A DNA stretch of 64,000 nucleotides from Serripes groenlandicus (lineage: Eukaryota > Mollusca > Bivalvia > Cardiida > Cardiidae): positions 112,144,205 to 112,208,204 of the forward strand of contig JASEVX010000003.1 of assembly GCA_031761405.1 (NCBI GenBank). The letters are read 5' to 3'. This document shows positions 32,970-45,834 of this stretch, piece by piece; positions within the stretch are counted from its first letter, which is position 1, and every line of letters begins with the position of its first letter. Under the pieces are notes generated by a model. The model saw nothing but the letters and a program-made list of their open reading frames with translations. It did no database searches and was not told where the DNA came from. The position numbers were made by a program, and so were the translations under genes.

Positions 32970-34125
32970 TAGAATATTTAAACAAGATGTTTAATGTGGG
33001 TAAAGATTATATGAAAATAACTCCGTAGTGTAGTGTTTAGAGCGGCCGCGGCAGAGGAAGGCCATTTCCTATCCCCGTTTGAGTCATACCAAAAACTTTA
33101 AAAGGTGTAGTAAGGACTTCCCTCCTTGGCGTTCAGGGGATAGCAATACGACTGATGCATTTGTGTCAGGATTTATTTATTATAAACACTACCGGTAGTA
33201 CTGGTAATTTACCCAGAAAAGGTATGATGTAACGGAAGTAGTGTTGAAAGTGGTGTAAAATACAGTCTATCAAAACAAACAAATCCTCCATCTCCTTTGT
33301 TATCACAAGGTTGACATTTGACATACGATTGGCTCACTTTATCTCCAAGTATTAGTCACCAGGTACATGTAAACGCATATTAATGATTGCGGTGTTAGTT
33401 CTGTTAACAAATATCAGCGGATTTAATAGATCATTTACGTACTTTCTCAAAAACATCAAAATAAACTGCGGAGCATAATCAGACGTGAAATGTTGTCATT
33501 TTCAAACAATATACTAAATTTCAATTCATTTACGGTAGTTTAATTTGACGTTTGCTATAGTACGACTGAGACCTAATTCACCCATTAAACTTATCAAATA
33601 TAATTTACAAGCCTGTATGAAGATTGTTTCGGTGAAATGAAAACAGAAACGGGCGTGCATATGACAGTTTAGGAGCTTGTAATGCCCCTTTATCATTATA
33701 GCTATAAACAAACTTCGAACATTGAAATCGGCGACAAACAATAAAAGGGATAGACAAGTTGCATTTCACAATCTAAGCTTGCAGACGACATATTCTACTT
33801 AAATAAAATTGGGAGAGAGAAAATTGATAGCGTGGTTAATGCATGTAATAAAGTCAATGATATCTACCTGCTACCCGCAATGAAAGGTACAATATCACAC
33901 AGAATAAAGAGCACTGTAGGTTTAATGCCATTTTGACAGCAATATTTAAATCTAAACCCAACAAGATTATTTAAGTTAACTTAGATCCAGTCCTACACAA
34001 TGTGTATGTTCGATACGAATGCATGCATGTGTAATATATATATAAGGGGGTACATGTATATAATAAGCCGATAAAGAAGTAAAACTTCTTCTTCCTCCCA
34101 CATTAACAGGTAAATCAATTTTTTG
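32970..34125. other. Unassigned intergenic DNA
   Basis: No exon, RNA or array recognised. Confidence 0.4.
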
Positions 34126-34127
34126 CG

Positions 34128-35270
34128 CCATGGCATACGAAAACTAACCTGGATTAGTTTTAACATTAAATCTTTCCCATATTTACTTAAAAACTGCAGC
34201 AGACGAATAAGAAAATATCCAGGCAAAATCGTGGAATTTTATAAATGGAAATATATTAATGAAATGAGTTGAACACATTATGGCAACATGAGAAATTGCT
34301 TATTATCAGCACGTTATACTTTTGTCGCAATATTTTCAAAAGTCGTAAGAGGTATCAGAAAACGCTTCTATGGAAAGGGTGAACTGTAGTTACGCCCATG
34401 TTGTATACTTACCTACCACATCACCATTTGTACGGACAATTTCTTTAAAAGAAAGTTTTTAATTAAACATTAGAGTTTAAAAAAAAAACGAAAATTTGTT
34501 CATAATGATTTCTCGTTTCCCCCATTTTTTTTTTTCAAATTCATCTGCGGTAGATGCGTCAAGTTGCGTCAGCATATGGACATCCGATTCAAGTACGGAA
34601 AGGATGCACCGTAATGACAATGATTTATACATTTCGGATGCCTTAATACCACAACTATTGATGACTGAGAACGAAGTACCCTTAATTATTGTAGGGAAAT
34701 AACTATCCTAAAATAAATAAACGAAACGACCGAAATATTCTGTGTTTAAAACTCATTTTAATATGAAACTCTTTTTTGCAATTCTAGCATTGTCATGTAT
34801 GACTGCAAATACTTAATAGTACTAGTAAGTACGATGAGTCAGAAAGAAATATAATATATAATTTCAAAATTACCCCGTTAGTCACATGTCAATGCCCCAC
34901 TTACAAATATAACACTTATTTTCTTGAAATTGGAAAATTTCGTTTTTTGTTCGACAGTTGGTCATCTGGATTTCAGTCGCTTTAAGATGGAACTGCTTTT
35001 TAAAAAAGAAATGTTTAGTCAGTTAAAATTGTAATTTATGGATCATTATGAAAAGTTTAGTCTGGGTACTCGCCTAAGTATTGTTAATAAAAAATAACCT
35101 GGCGAAAACTCTTGAATGGCTAGAGTTCCGAACGGCGTCACCTCCGGTGGCGTACGTCGAAAGTGGCGCAACATCTGACAAACCAAATTGTCCATACAAA
35201 CGTCTGATTGTTGATATCTGTGTGTTAACGTTTGGATACCTGAGTGTTTTTTCTGTTACAACTTTATATA
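34128..35270. repeat. Segmental duplicate, copy B
   Basis: From 'ccatggcatacgaaaactaa' to 'gttacaactttatata' it matches 39795-40961 nearly throughout. It includes an embedded CCCTTTCC-family MITE (34160-34390) and the 'gatgagtcagaaagaaatata' and 'cagttggtcatctggatttc' blocks. At 35270 the match stops abruptly at 'atcaaagcactgaaagtgct', a word also found at 45558. Confidence 0.85.
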
Positions 35271-35780
35271 ATCAAAGCACTGAAAGTGCTGTGGGACGGT
35301 ACCCATTGTATGATGGGAAAAAAGATGGTCAACTGTTCCATTTTTTGGAAAGTTACAACACAAGTCACATTCAAAAAATATAAATGAAAAAGCAGAAATG
35401 CAAACAGATCAAACATTTATTTAAGACAGGGTTAACCTTATTTCCAGAGATCTATAATTAAACTCTTGAACTGTAGACAGTAGATACAGTTAGATAAACA
35501 AACACATTTGTGATAGGTAATTTATCTCATGGATAAACTCTACAGCATATGATTTGAAAATGTTTAACTAAAGATATTGGTAAATCTGTATTGATGAAAC
35601 TAAAAGTATTGACGTGTGAGGAAAACATTGAGAAAACTGTCGAAATATCTCATAAAATCCATCTGTTGAAGATTAGACAACATGTTTCTGTAGTGTAGAA
35701 AGGGTAAAATAGTACCTGTAGCAAAGCTATTTATTATCTATAGTATCTAAAGAATCAACTTAATTTTAACACTCTTAGTA
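35271..35780. other. Unassigned intergenic DNA
   Basis: A 100-codon frame (35081-35383) crosses the end of copy B. It has no domain signal and is not taken as a gene. Confidence 0.4.
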
Positions 35781-35784
35781 AGGA

Positions 35785-37380
35785 GTCACCCTTGGAACAT
35801 TTGAGAGAAATGTGGTGACTAGAGTGTTTACAAGATATTTCTCAATATTGGCCTAGTGACCTAGTTTTTAACCAGACCATATTCGAACTTAGCCTAGATA
35901 TCATCAATATAAACATTCTGGTAAAGTTTCATCATGCTAGAGTTAAACACATGGCTTCCAGAGCATTAACAAGATTTTTCTTAAATTTGATCAAGGGACC
36001 TAATTTTTGACTCAACATGACCAATGTCTAAATTGGCCTGTATATCATCAAGAAAAACTGTGTGACAAAGTTTCCAGCTGCTAAAGTCAAAATTGTGATA
36101 TTTTAAGTGTTAAATCAAGATTGTCCTACAACTTGTCATAGTGACCTAATTTTTTAACAAACATTACCCATATTCAAACTAAATATAATAAAAACAATCA
36201 TTCTGACAAAGTTTCAGCATGCTTAAGCTAAAAGTGCAGCTTCCAGAGTCTTAACAGGATTTTCCTCCAACTTGGCTTAGTGCCCTTATGTTTTATCCAA
36301 AATAACCAATATTTGAAATTGGCCTATCATTAAGACAAACTTTCTGACAAGGTTTCAAACTGCTCAATACAACAATAGGTCCATGAGGCCCTGGAATCGC
36401 TCACCTGAGAATGGGCTATTTAGGACTTTACTCTTTCAGCGCTAATGGCAATATCATCAAGACAAACTTTCAGACAAAATTTCAAGCTGCTCAAGTCAAA
36501 AATGCAATATTCGGACTTGACCTAGATATCACTAAGACAAACATTCTGACAAAGTTTCAACATGCTCAAGCCAAAAATGTGGCTTCCAGAGTGTTAACAT
36601 GATTTTCCTTAAATTTGGCCTAGTGACCTAGTTGTTGACTGGTCATGACCTATATTTGAACTTAGCCTAGATATCACTAAGACAAACATTCCGACATAGT
36701 TTCATCGTGCTCACGCCAAAAATGTGGCTTCCAGAGTGTTAACAAGATTTTCCTTACATTTGGCCTAAACAAAGTTTCAACATGTTCAAGTTTAAAATAT
36801 GGCTTCCAGAGTGTTAACAAGATTTTTTTGACACGACATGACCTATATTCAAACTTGGCCTAGATATCACTAAGACAATCTGACAAAGTTTCAACATGCC
36901 CAAGCCTAAAATGCGGCTTCCAGAGTGTTAACAAGATTTTCATTAAATTTGGCCTAGTGACCTAGTTTTTGACCCGTCATGACCCAGTTTTTTAAACTTG
37001 GCCTAGATTTGATGGAGATATATGTTCTGATAAACTTTCATGAAGATTGGATGCAAAATGTTGCCTCTAGAGTGCTAACAAGCAAAATGTTGACGAGGGA
37101 CGACTGACGACGGACGACGGACAAAAGGCGATCACAAAAACTCACCTTGAGCACTTTGTGCTCTGGTGAGCTAAAAATGCAATGTCTATAGTGTTAACAA
37201 GATTTTTCTACAGTGTTTGGCTAAGTGACCTAGTTCTTTACTGGATCTGACACATATTCGAACTTAGGCTAGATATCATACAAGCAAATATTCTGAGGAA
37301 GTTTCAACATGCTCAAGTAAAACATGCGGCTTCCAGAGCTTCCAAATCTTAACTAGATTTTTCTTTAATTTGAGCAGTCC
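35785..37380 (+). repeat. Interspersed tandem repeat, 'gacctagtttttgacc' family
   Basis: Eight or more ~110-150 bp units repeat 'tggcctagtgacctagtttt', 'gacccatattcgaacttggc', 'ctagatatcactaagacaaa' and 'cattctgacaaagtttcaac', then 'tggcttccagagtgttaaca'. Typical of abundant bivalve repeats. It also includes a 'cacctgag...ctctggtgagct' boundary at 36405 and 37141-37173, an inverted 'gctcacc/ggtgagc' pair. Confidence 0.9.
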
Positions 37381-37490
37381 TGCGAGCACAACATTGTGGA
37401 CTCTGCGTGAAGTATTGATCCTGATCAGCCTAAGAATGCCACACAGGCTTACAAGGATAGACTCATTTTACCTGTGGATTTTCTGTCAAA
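37381..37490. mobile_element. Half copy of the foldback MITE at 27871
   Basis: 'tgtggactctgcgtgaagta', 'cagcctaagaatgcc' and 'caggcttacaaggatagac' align with the left half of 27871-28147. Confidence 0.6.
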
Positions 37491-37671
37491 TTGACCTGTA
37501 ACTTAACTAACAATGTCCAATTCTCTAATACAACCAAAATACATCAAAATTTATACTTTTTACCCCCAAAAATAGGCTACACTCAGCATATTTAGTATAC
37601 AATGAGAAGAAGGGTAATAGATGAACAAGTTTTCCAAGTCTCAAAGTATTAGGTAATAAAACAGTTTGATG

Positions 37672-37935
37672 GATTAATTGGGGTTTAACACCATTTTCAT
37701 CAATCTTTCAGTCATAACACGGCAGCCAGTTCAACTACTCATATGTTTCTTGGCTTTCTCATACCAGTACTTCACACAACATTCTTTCCAAGCAACTGGC
37801 TGCTTCCACATAGTCTGAAAGCCCATTGGTGGTAGTCACGTCAAATGTCGGAAGGAATGTAGGCCAAGCTGGGGTTCGAACTCACAACCCCTGGATTAAC
37901 AGCCAGTGTGTCTAATGACTGAGCTACGGTAAACT
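37672..37935 (-). mobile_element. tRNA-derived SINE, near full length
   Basis: On the minus strand it begins with a tRNA-like head at 37925-37865: A-box 'gtagctcagtcattagaca', then B-box in 'gtgagttcgaacccc'. The SINE body follows ('acattccttccgaca', 'gaaagccaagaaacatatg', 'gccgtgttatgac', 'gatgaaaatggtgttaaacc'). It ends with 'ccaattaatcc'. The head has a tRNA promoter but not a folded functional tRNA gene. Confidence 0.85.
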
Positions 37936-38379
37936 GAGTAATAAAATAGGAAACATGCTGTACCAAAGTGAGCTTGCAAAGATATTTTCAAAGTTGTCTG
38001 CTGTAGATTGGTTAAATTTGGGTAATTCTTTTTTAAAAAAAGCCTGTGATATTGTTTCCGTTCAAATATTTCTTCCAATCCTTGAAGTTTGCAAAAAAAA
38101 ATCAACAGGTCAAAATGTACAGTTGTGTTAAAAATTTCAAACTTTTCTTCCCATTGAATATACATAGAAAAATATAGTAAACTGACCTTTGAATGTACAT
38201 GTATATAGGCTGTAGTCAATAATGATGCAACAGAAAATCTTTAAACTTTATGTCAGAAGTTAAATCTCATAATGTGCTTCTTTCTTTTGTGATTAATTAT
38301 TTCATTGTGAAATTAATTCTTCTTATGTACATGTACCAGTACTCTCTGGAATCCAGACAGAGAAAGCTTTGATCAGATT

Positions 38380-39290
38380 TAAAAAACAAGAGGCCCAAGA
38401 GGGCCAGTATCGCTCCACGGCCATTAGGCAAACATTAAATCTCCAAACAGCCCCGCCCCCTGATGGCCACGTTTTTGACCAATCAACATTGTTGAAGGAA
38501 TCGAATAGAGGACCATCCTAGGAACATTTCTACAAAATTATTTGAAAATCAGCCCGAAACTTTCGAAAGAGAAGATTTTTTAAGTTTTCACTATAGCCAT
38601 ATAAGGCAAAATAGCCCCACCCTCTGATGGCCATGTTTTTCGACTAATCAACATGGCTTGAAGGTATCTGATAGAGGGTCTCCCAAGGAACATTTCTACA
38701 AAATTATTTGAAAATTTGTCAAACACTTATTTGGGTAAAGATATTTTAAGTTTTCATTATAGCCATATAAGGCAAAATAGCCCCGCCCACCTGGCGACCA
38801 TGTTTTTCGTCCAATCAACCTGGCTTGAAGAAATCTGATAGAGGGTCACCCAAGGAACATTTCTACAAAATTATTTGAAAATCGGCCGGACGCCTTCGGA
38901 GGAGAAGATTTTTTAAGTTTTCACTATAGCCATATAAGGCAAAATATCCTCGACCCCCTGGTGACCATGTTTTTTGACCAATCAAATTGGCTTGAAGGAA
39001 TCTGAGAGAGGGTCACCCAAGGAATATTTTTACAGAATTATTTGAAAATCGGCCTGACACTTTCGTCGGAGAAGATTTCTTTAAGTTTTCAGTATTTTTT
39101 TCTTTTGGTTGCCATGGAAACCAGAATTTTGCATGGACCCAAAACATTTGAAGGAATTTAGGAGAGGACATTGAGAGGATGCTTCCTAAGAAGTTTCATT
39201 CCAATTAGCCAAGTGGAAAGGGAGGAGAAGTCGTTTGAAGCAAAAAGTTAATGCATGCACACACGCATGACGGACAAGCTAATTATAATA
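38380..39290 (+). repeat. About 165 bp tandem repeat, four to five copies
   Basis: Begins 'aaacaagaggcccaagaggg', then repeated units with 'ccccgccccctgatggccat', 'gaccaatcaacatggcttga', 'gagggtcacccaaggaacat', 'ttctacaaaattatttgaaa' and 'agttttcactatagccatat'. Units start near 38450, 38615, 38780 and 38945. The last unit is diverged. Confidence 0.9.
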
Positions 39291-39295
39291 TTTCA

Positions 39296-39440
39296 ATCAC
39301 CCTTTCCCTCAAATAAACACTTGCTGGAGCCTCTGCAGCAGATGGCCTTTTGAAAACATGGAAGCAGAGGAAGAAATTACTCCATACGAGTAATTTCTCC
39401 TTTTGTCACAATGCTTTTTACTCATGCCTCTTACTGTTGA
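39296..39440. mobile_element. MITE-like hairpin element (CCCTTTCC family)
   Basis: 'caccctttccctcaaataaa', 'cctctgcagcagatggcc', the hairpin 'gaaattactccatacgagtaatttct', and 'gtcacaatgctttttac'. Only one end is well kept. Confidence 0.75.
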
Positions 39441-39790
39441 CAAATGCTAGTAAACTTACAGTTTTACTTTTAAAATTTACATCTTTGGTCATTTATAAAA
39501 ACAAATGATCCCCCTTAGTGACACAATATGTAGTTCAAAATGATCTACTTAATGTTAGTTATCATGTACAAGTGTCATCTCTGTATTAATTATAGCTCAA
39601 AATTATTTACTTGAATGTCTTGTTCATAGTAATTAGTTATTAAATTACACAGTTATCTTCCTGTATTATAGTAAACAAAAACAGATCACATTGTGCATCC
39701 TTGATTCGTATTTGTGTCGTTTACATCTAGCCTAGATAATTGCCCTTCCATCCATTATTGTTTTCCGAGTTACCTTTTACAGAATAAACA
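39441..39790. other. Unassigned intergenic DNA
   Basis: No feature recognised. Confidence 0.4.
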
Positions 39791-39794
39791 CTAA

Positions 39795-41070
39795 GCCATG
39801 ACATACGAAAACTAACCTGGATCAGTTTAAACATTAACTCTTTCCCATATATACTAAAAAACTGCAGCAGACGAATAAGAAAATATCCAGCTAAAATCGT
39901 GGAATTTTATAAATGGAAATGTATTAATGAAATGAGTTGAACACATTGCGACAATATGATAAATTGCTCATTATGAGCACGTTATACTTTTGTCGCAATA
40001 TTTTCAAAAGTCGTAAGAGGTATCAGAAAACGTGTCTATGGAAAGGGTGAACTGTAGTTACGCCCATGTTGTATACTTACCTACCACCACACCAATTTGT
40101 ACGTACAATTTCTTAAAAGGAAAGTGTGTTTAATTAAACATTAGAGTTTAAAAAAAATTCATCTGCGCTAGATGCGTCAAGTTGCGTCAGCATATGGACA
40201 TCCGATTCAAGTACGGATAGGATGCACCGTAATGAAAATGATTTATACATTTCGGATTCCTTAATACCACAACTATTGATGACTGAGAACGAAGTACCCT
40301 TAATTCTTGTAGGGAAATAACTATCCTAAAATAAATAAACAAAACGACCGAAATATTCTGTGTTTAAAACTCATTTTAATATTAAACTTTTTTTTTGCAT
40401 TTCTAGCATTGTCATGTATGACTGCAAATACTTAATAGTACTAGTAAGTACGATGAGTCAGAAAGAAATATAACATATAATTTCAAAATTACCCCGTTAG
40501 TCACATGTAAATGCCCCACTTACAAATATAACACTTATTTTCTTGAAATTGGAAAATTTCTTTTTTTGTTCGACAGTTGGTCATCTGGATTTCAGTCGCT
40601 TTAAGATGGAACTGCTTTTAAAAAAAAAATGTTTAGACTGTTAAAATTTTAATTTATGGATCATTATGAAAAGCACCTGCGGGTAGTTTAGTCTGGGTAC
40701 TCGCCTTACTGCTTTTCAAACATGATTCAGTATATACACTATTTTGGAAAGTATTGTTAATAAAAAATAACCTTGGACATAGGGAATGGCGAAAACTCTA
40801 GAATGGCTAGAGTTCCGAACGGTGTCACCTCCGGTGGCGTACGTCGAAAGTGGCGCAACATCTGACAAACCAAATTGTCCATACAAACGTCTAATTGTTG
40901 ATATCAGTGTGTTAACGTTTAGATGGATACCTGAGTGCTTTTTCTGTTACAACTTTATATAAAAAGGCCAAACATTTCTTTGATAAACTTGAGTACGAGG
41001 GACTTAGTTTGGAGCGTTTCAGAGAATAGTGTCCAGATTTGACATCAATATACTTTTCACTGCAAACATT
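39795..41070. repeat. Segmental duplicate, copy C
   Basis: Matches copy B (34128-35270). Beyond B's end it also matches copy A to 27640 ('aaaaggccaaacatttctttg' against 'aaaaggccaacaatgtctttg', and 'gtgtccagatttgacat'). The embedded MITE (39836-40050) is at the same place as in B, so it predates the B/C duplication. Confidence 0.85.
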
Positions 41071-41321
41071 TATGTGGGACAAGATTAGGTAAATTACATA
41101 AAGATTTGAGAAAAATGCGATATAACATTTACATGCTATCAATCGTAATTCCTTTCATGTTAAGTGAGTTCAGTCACAGGACACACAGTCATAGAAAATA
41201 GATTTGCGTAATACATAATCAGATCGGATTCCGATATATCCGGGCAGTTTGATCCGAATATGTACTGTTTAATCATAAGGCGACGAAACCTTAAAACTTT
41301 ACCACATACGGCAAATCTGTA

Positions 41322-41520
41322 GCGTTAAACCTTTTCCACATGCAACGAATCTGCAGTAGACAACTTTAAAAACAATAAAAGTATAATTACTGATAAAAGT
41401 TGAAACATTGTGGCACAAGGTGAAATTGCTCATTATGAGCAATTTTTCCTATTTCACAATGTTTTCTGAAGTTGTCTGCTTCGATTGCCCAAAATGATCC
41501 TTCAGTTGGAAAAGCGTTAC
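41322..41520. mobile_element. MITE-like hairpin element (CCCTTTCC family)
   Basis: 'gcgttaaaccttttccacat' through 'ctgcagtagacaactttaaa', with central 'gaaattgctcattatgagcaattttt', to 'ttgtctgcttcgattg' and 'ggaaaagcgttac'. A nearly full-length but diverged copy. Confidence 0.75.
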
Positions 41521-41749
41521 AACACGTTTGGACATAGACTGTTTAACAATTGAAAACCAGGAGTTTCAGGGGGAACTAAAACACGCGTTTAGAGCAAGGC
41601 TATAATAAACGTTTCTATCTCAGTTTTACCCTTGTTTGTTTGCAAAGTCTCTTTACCTACACGTATTTAAAACCCATCATTACATTTTCTATTCTATTAC
41701 TCTTTAGATTTGTAATCATTTCATTTGATAAAAGAATAAACTTGTTCAT

Positions 41750-42010
41750 CTTAACCCTTTCAGCGCCGAATTGTTTAAAGTAGACTCTTCCATGTTCAAA
41801 CTCGGACGACTCTATTTTCATGGTATAGGATTTTTGGAATATCTTCATAACTCACAGCCAGACAATGCAGATTTCAGGGGAGACAGCCTTTTTCTCACTT
41901 GCAGACTCTTTTTTACGCATCTGTAGCAGACGATGTTTGACAACATTGTGAAAAAGCTAAAGGCATAATGAGCAATTTCTTATTTTGTCATGTAACGTTT
42001 TCATATATGT
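41750..42010. mobile_element. Fragments of the CCCTTTCC MITE family
   Basis: 'ttaaccctttcagcgccgaa' at 41751 and 'acgcatctgtagcagacgatg' to 'gcaatttcttattttgtcatg' at 41916-41990. Interrupted and incomplete. Confidence 0.55.
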
Positions 42011-43180
42011 CCGAAATTATACTATAATTCATTAAGACTTGCCATATTCTTGCCTAGATAAAGATCAAATGAAAATGTTCAAAGTGTTGGAAGAGAAATT
42101 TCTGTAATAATAATACAAATCAGAGTGTGCCTGTAGTAGAATCCCTTAACTAACGAACATTTCACTAATCACTTAAAAAGGGTGTGCTCAGCAGCTGTCA
42201 TTGGACATGTGAAGTTCTGTTACGTAAAATGCATTGATCATATTGTACTTTTATTTTAGTCCACATTTCTGTATTAGATTGTACTGTCGGGTTTCAATGG
42301 AAATATTTATGCCAGCGTGTATGCTAGATTTGTGTTTATAGAGTGACGTTTTAAATGGTAACAGGTGGCGGTTATAAATTCCATTAAATTTCAAGACTGT
42401 GCTTAAGGTTTAATCTCTTTCTGATTTGTTTGCATGTGTATAATTGTTACGGACGAGTTTTGGTAACAGGAAAAGCTAAATAATTTTCGAGGAATCCTTG
42501 TGATTTTTGAACAGCTCTCCGAGGCCGATCGGGTATGTACAAATTGTAAATACTGATATCGCCCTAGTCCTCCTCCATAGACAGACGTCGCATATATACT
42601 TATTTTTAATATTGCTATTTTCCTGCCAAATAAATAACAAATAATAAAATAAGTAAATGAAAGTGTAAATGATTTGTTTCATGGTTTTCTCTCATTGGGG
42701 CTCAGTATGTTGGGGTTTGTATTAAGACTGACTCGCTGGTGTTGGGATACATTGGCAAGAACTACTGGTAACTGCCGTGATATAACTGAAGTATATTGTT
42801 GTAAGTAGTTTAAAATCATGTCAACGAATGGCTTGCATATTTTCGTAAACCTCCGTATATTGTCATGCCCAGCTTCAGGAAGTGTAAGTTTGTAAATTTG
42901 ATGTGCTGCCCTCTGTAAAATGGAAAACTTTTCTGGATTTTCCAGGGATCAGTTAAATACGTTTCACAACAAGCTAAACAGTATGCACATTATACAAAGT
43001 AAACATACACAATGTAAAGTTTTAATCCATGAAGTTGTATACATAATTTAGAAATTTAAATTAGACATAATGATCTTAAATGTTTCTTTTAAATATATTG
43101 AAAACGAGTAGCTTGAAAGCGGGTAGCTCAAAAACCTTTTGAGAAAATCCCTGCAATGAAAAATACGGAAATACGGCTGT
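42011..43180. other. Unassigned intergenic DNA
   Basis: No gene recognised; several short minus-strand frames lack any domain signal. Confidence 0.4.
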
Positions 43181-43184
43181 CGTG

Positions 43185-44045
43185 CATCGTCAACAGTTTC
43201 CCTTGTTAACACTCTACAGGCTACATTTTGCATCGGATCTTCATGAAAGTTTATCAGAACATTCTTCTCCATCCAGTATTGGACAAGTTCGAAACTGGGC
43301 CATTTGAGGTCAGATCAGAATGTTTGTCTTGATGATGTAAGTCAAGTTCGAACATGAGTCATGTCGGGTCAAGAAGTAGGTCACTAGGTCAAATTGAAGG
43401 AACATCTTGTTAACACTCTAGCGGCCGCAATTTTTGCTTCAGCAGTTTGAAATTAGGTCATTAGCCTATATGAGTCAAGCCGGGTCAGAAACTAGGTTAC
43501 TAGGCCAAATTGAAGGAAAATCTTGTTAACACTCTAGAGGCCTTATTTTCAACTTGAGCATATTGAAACTTTATCAGAATGTTTGTCTTGATGATATGTA
43601 GGTCAAGTTTGAACATGGGTTATGATGGGTCAAAAAGTAGGTCACTAGGTCAAATTGAATTAAAGCTTGTTAACACTCTAGAGGCCGCAATTTTTCTTAA
43701 GCAGTTTGAAATTTTGTCAGAATGTTTGTATTAATGATAACCAGGTCAAGTTCGAACATCTTTTTTGGCTACAGCAGCTTGAAATTTGGTCAGAATTCTA
43801 TCTAAATGATATCTAGATCAAGTTTGAATATTGGTTATTCCGGGTTAAAAACTAGATCACAAGGCCAAATTGAAGGAAAATCTTGTTAACACTCTGGATA
43901 CTGCATTTTTAGCTTGAGCATGTTGAAACTTTATCAGAATGTTTTTCTTGATGATATCTAGGTCAAGTTCTAACATGGGTTATGTTGGGTAAAAAAGTAG
44001 GTCACTTGGTCAAATTGAAGGACGATCTTGTTAACACCCTAGAGC
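43185..44045 (-). repeat. 'gacctagtttttgacc' family repeat, inverted array
   Basis: The same family as 35785-37380 in the opposite orientation ('cttgttaacactctagaggc', 'gtcagaatgtttgtcttgat', 'gatatctaggtcaagttcga', 'aagtaggtcactaggtcaaa'). Five or six units. It lies immediately 5' of the B-box gene. Confidence 0.9.
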
Positions 44046-44217
44046 CAACATCCCCCGCATTTTAGTACTTTCCGTACTTTCAGTACTTTGATTTAGTATA
44101 AATATCAACTGCGATTCTTTTATGTTTTAAATTAAACTTGCATTTCACCAGTACTGAAGCTTCAACTGAATCATGCAGCATGATTCAAGAATGCTAATTG
44201 TTGTTTTTGTTGTTATA

Positions 44218-45216
44218 GGATACTATTATCTGGACGAATCTGTTGTGTTAAAATGGAGTCAAAGGCAGAGGGCAAACTTTTAACAGGAAATACATTAACA
44301 TCGGTGGAGCAATGTGAGAGACACGCGGACGAAATGATAAGTTATTATTGTCGCTCTCATCACGTGCTAGGATGTGGAACATGCATGGCAATATATCACG
44401 GGAACTGTCTCCTTGGTTACATCCCTGATATCGTAGACACCTACGACATTGATGTAGAGTTTAAAACATTCATAGCAGATTTAGAAGACATGAGTGGTGA
44501 TTTATGTGACATAGAAGAACAATCTAAAGAAAACAATGAGATAATTAATTATGTTCATGATAATTTAGTACAAGAATTGACAAAATTGAAAGAAGATATA
44601 ATTAAAGAAACTGAAACAAATGCAAAAGAAGTGGAAGATAAACTTGCTAATCTTAAAGAACATGATGAAAACAACATGCATGAGATTAACATTAACATAG
44701 CAGATTTAGAAGACATGAGTGGTGATTTATGTGACATAGAAGAACAATCTAAAGAAAACAATGAGATAATTAATTATGTTCATGATAATTTAGTACAAGA
44801 ATTGACAAAATTGAAAGAAGATACAATTAAAGAAACTGAAACAAATGCAAAAGAAGTGGAAGATAAACTTGCTAATCTTAAAGAACATGATGAAAACAAC
44901 ATGCATGAGATTAACACAAGATGCTCAGAATATATTCTTGATGTGGAAGACCTGAAGAGTAAGAGTGAAAGACTAAAGGCAGACGGTAAGGTTTGCCAGC
45001 TCTATATTCTAATGAAGAAAGCACGTTGCCAACTAGATAAGCATGCAGAGATGGTCACCAACACAAAAGAAGAATCCAAACTGACCCTGAGCATTAAAGA
45101 TTGTAAGCTAGAAACAGAAGTCAATCATTCACAGATACATTTGAACATGTCATCACAGAGAAAAGATAGAAGCTCCAAGAAATCTGTGAACCGAAGCAAA
45201 ATTAATCAGATGTTAA
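44218..45216 (+). CDS. B-box/coiled-coil/TM/NHL-like protein, 5' coding exon
   Basis: An acceptor (TTGTTGTTATAG) precedes 44218. A short 5' UTR leads to ATG 44253 in good context (aaaATGG). The exon ends at donor GTAAGT (45217-45222), phase 1. About 321 residues: a single B-box zinc finger (C21, H24, C33, H36/H37, C41, C44, H49, C52), then a Glu/Lys/Asn-rich coiled coil to about residue 290, with a basic Ser/Lys tail. No RING finger is visible, so this would lack E3 ligase activity by that route. A 225 bp in-frame tandem duplication lies at 44473-44697 and 44698-44922, differing at one base (Ile to Thr). The next exon is at 58335, with matching phase. Family: bivalve TRIM-like proteins are greatly expanded and often RING-less. 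Confidence 0.8.
44473..44922 (+). repeat. 225 bp in-frame tandem duplication in the coiled coil
   Basis: Two 75-codon copies starting 'IADLEDMSGDLCDIEEQ'. I see one nucleotide difference ('gatataatt' against 'gatacaatt'), so it is recent or homogenised. The length is a multiple of 3, so the frame is kept. Confidence 0.95.
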
Positions 45217-45249
45217 GTAAGTCAGTCAACATATTAACAAACTAATTGC

Positions 45250-45420
45250 TTAGCCTTTTCCCATACACAAAAACTATTCGGCAGACGATTCATATAGGCA
45301 CAAATATAGAACTTTAATTGTGGAGTAGCTGAAAACATTGCGGCAAAATGAGAAATTAATCATCATGATTGTTTTCAAAAGTCGTCTGCTGTAAAGGCGT
45401 TAGACTGCGTCTGAGCGTGG
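45250..45420. mobile_element. MITE-like hairpin element (CCCTTTCC family)
   Basis: 'cttagccttttcccatacac', 'cggcagacgattcatatagg', 'gaaaacattgcggcaaaatg' and 'ttttcaaaagtcgtctgctg', to 'gcgttagactgcgtctgag'. Diverged. Confidence 0.65.
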
Positions 45421-45834
45421 ATAAGAATTAAATGATATAATTTGCCATAATCATGAGAAAGAAAATTAAGACCAACATTAAATTCTAAAACAACCTTTAA
45501 ATTATATATCATCAAATAAATCGTATTCTTGATTCAGACAAATTGACAGTAAACGTTATAATCAAAGCACTGAAGTGCTGACGGCCTGGGGGCTGCAGGA
45601 AGGTTGGAGAAGTAGGGAAAATGTGAAAGAAAATAACAATTGCAGCTTATGTTTATGTATTTATTGTTAAAAAGTTGAAAGATCATATCAAAAATAGTAA
45701 ATATTATGGAACTGCCAATTTGAAAACAGGAGGTTTAGGCAGAATTTTGAAGTTTCTACCTTATTATATTGAGAAATATGTCAATGTTAAATCAACTTCC
45801 ATCAAGTAGAAATAATTCTCTAAACCATTTACTA

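Noticed and set aside
35081..35383. 100-codon plus frame
   Set aside because: It crosses the breakpoint of a non-coding segmental duplicate, and the parallel region in copy C is not open.
37860..37930. Possible tRNA gene
   Set aside because: A- and B-box words are present, but the cloverleaf does not fit and the segment continues into the SINE body. It is a SINE head.
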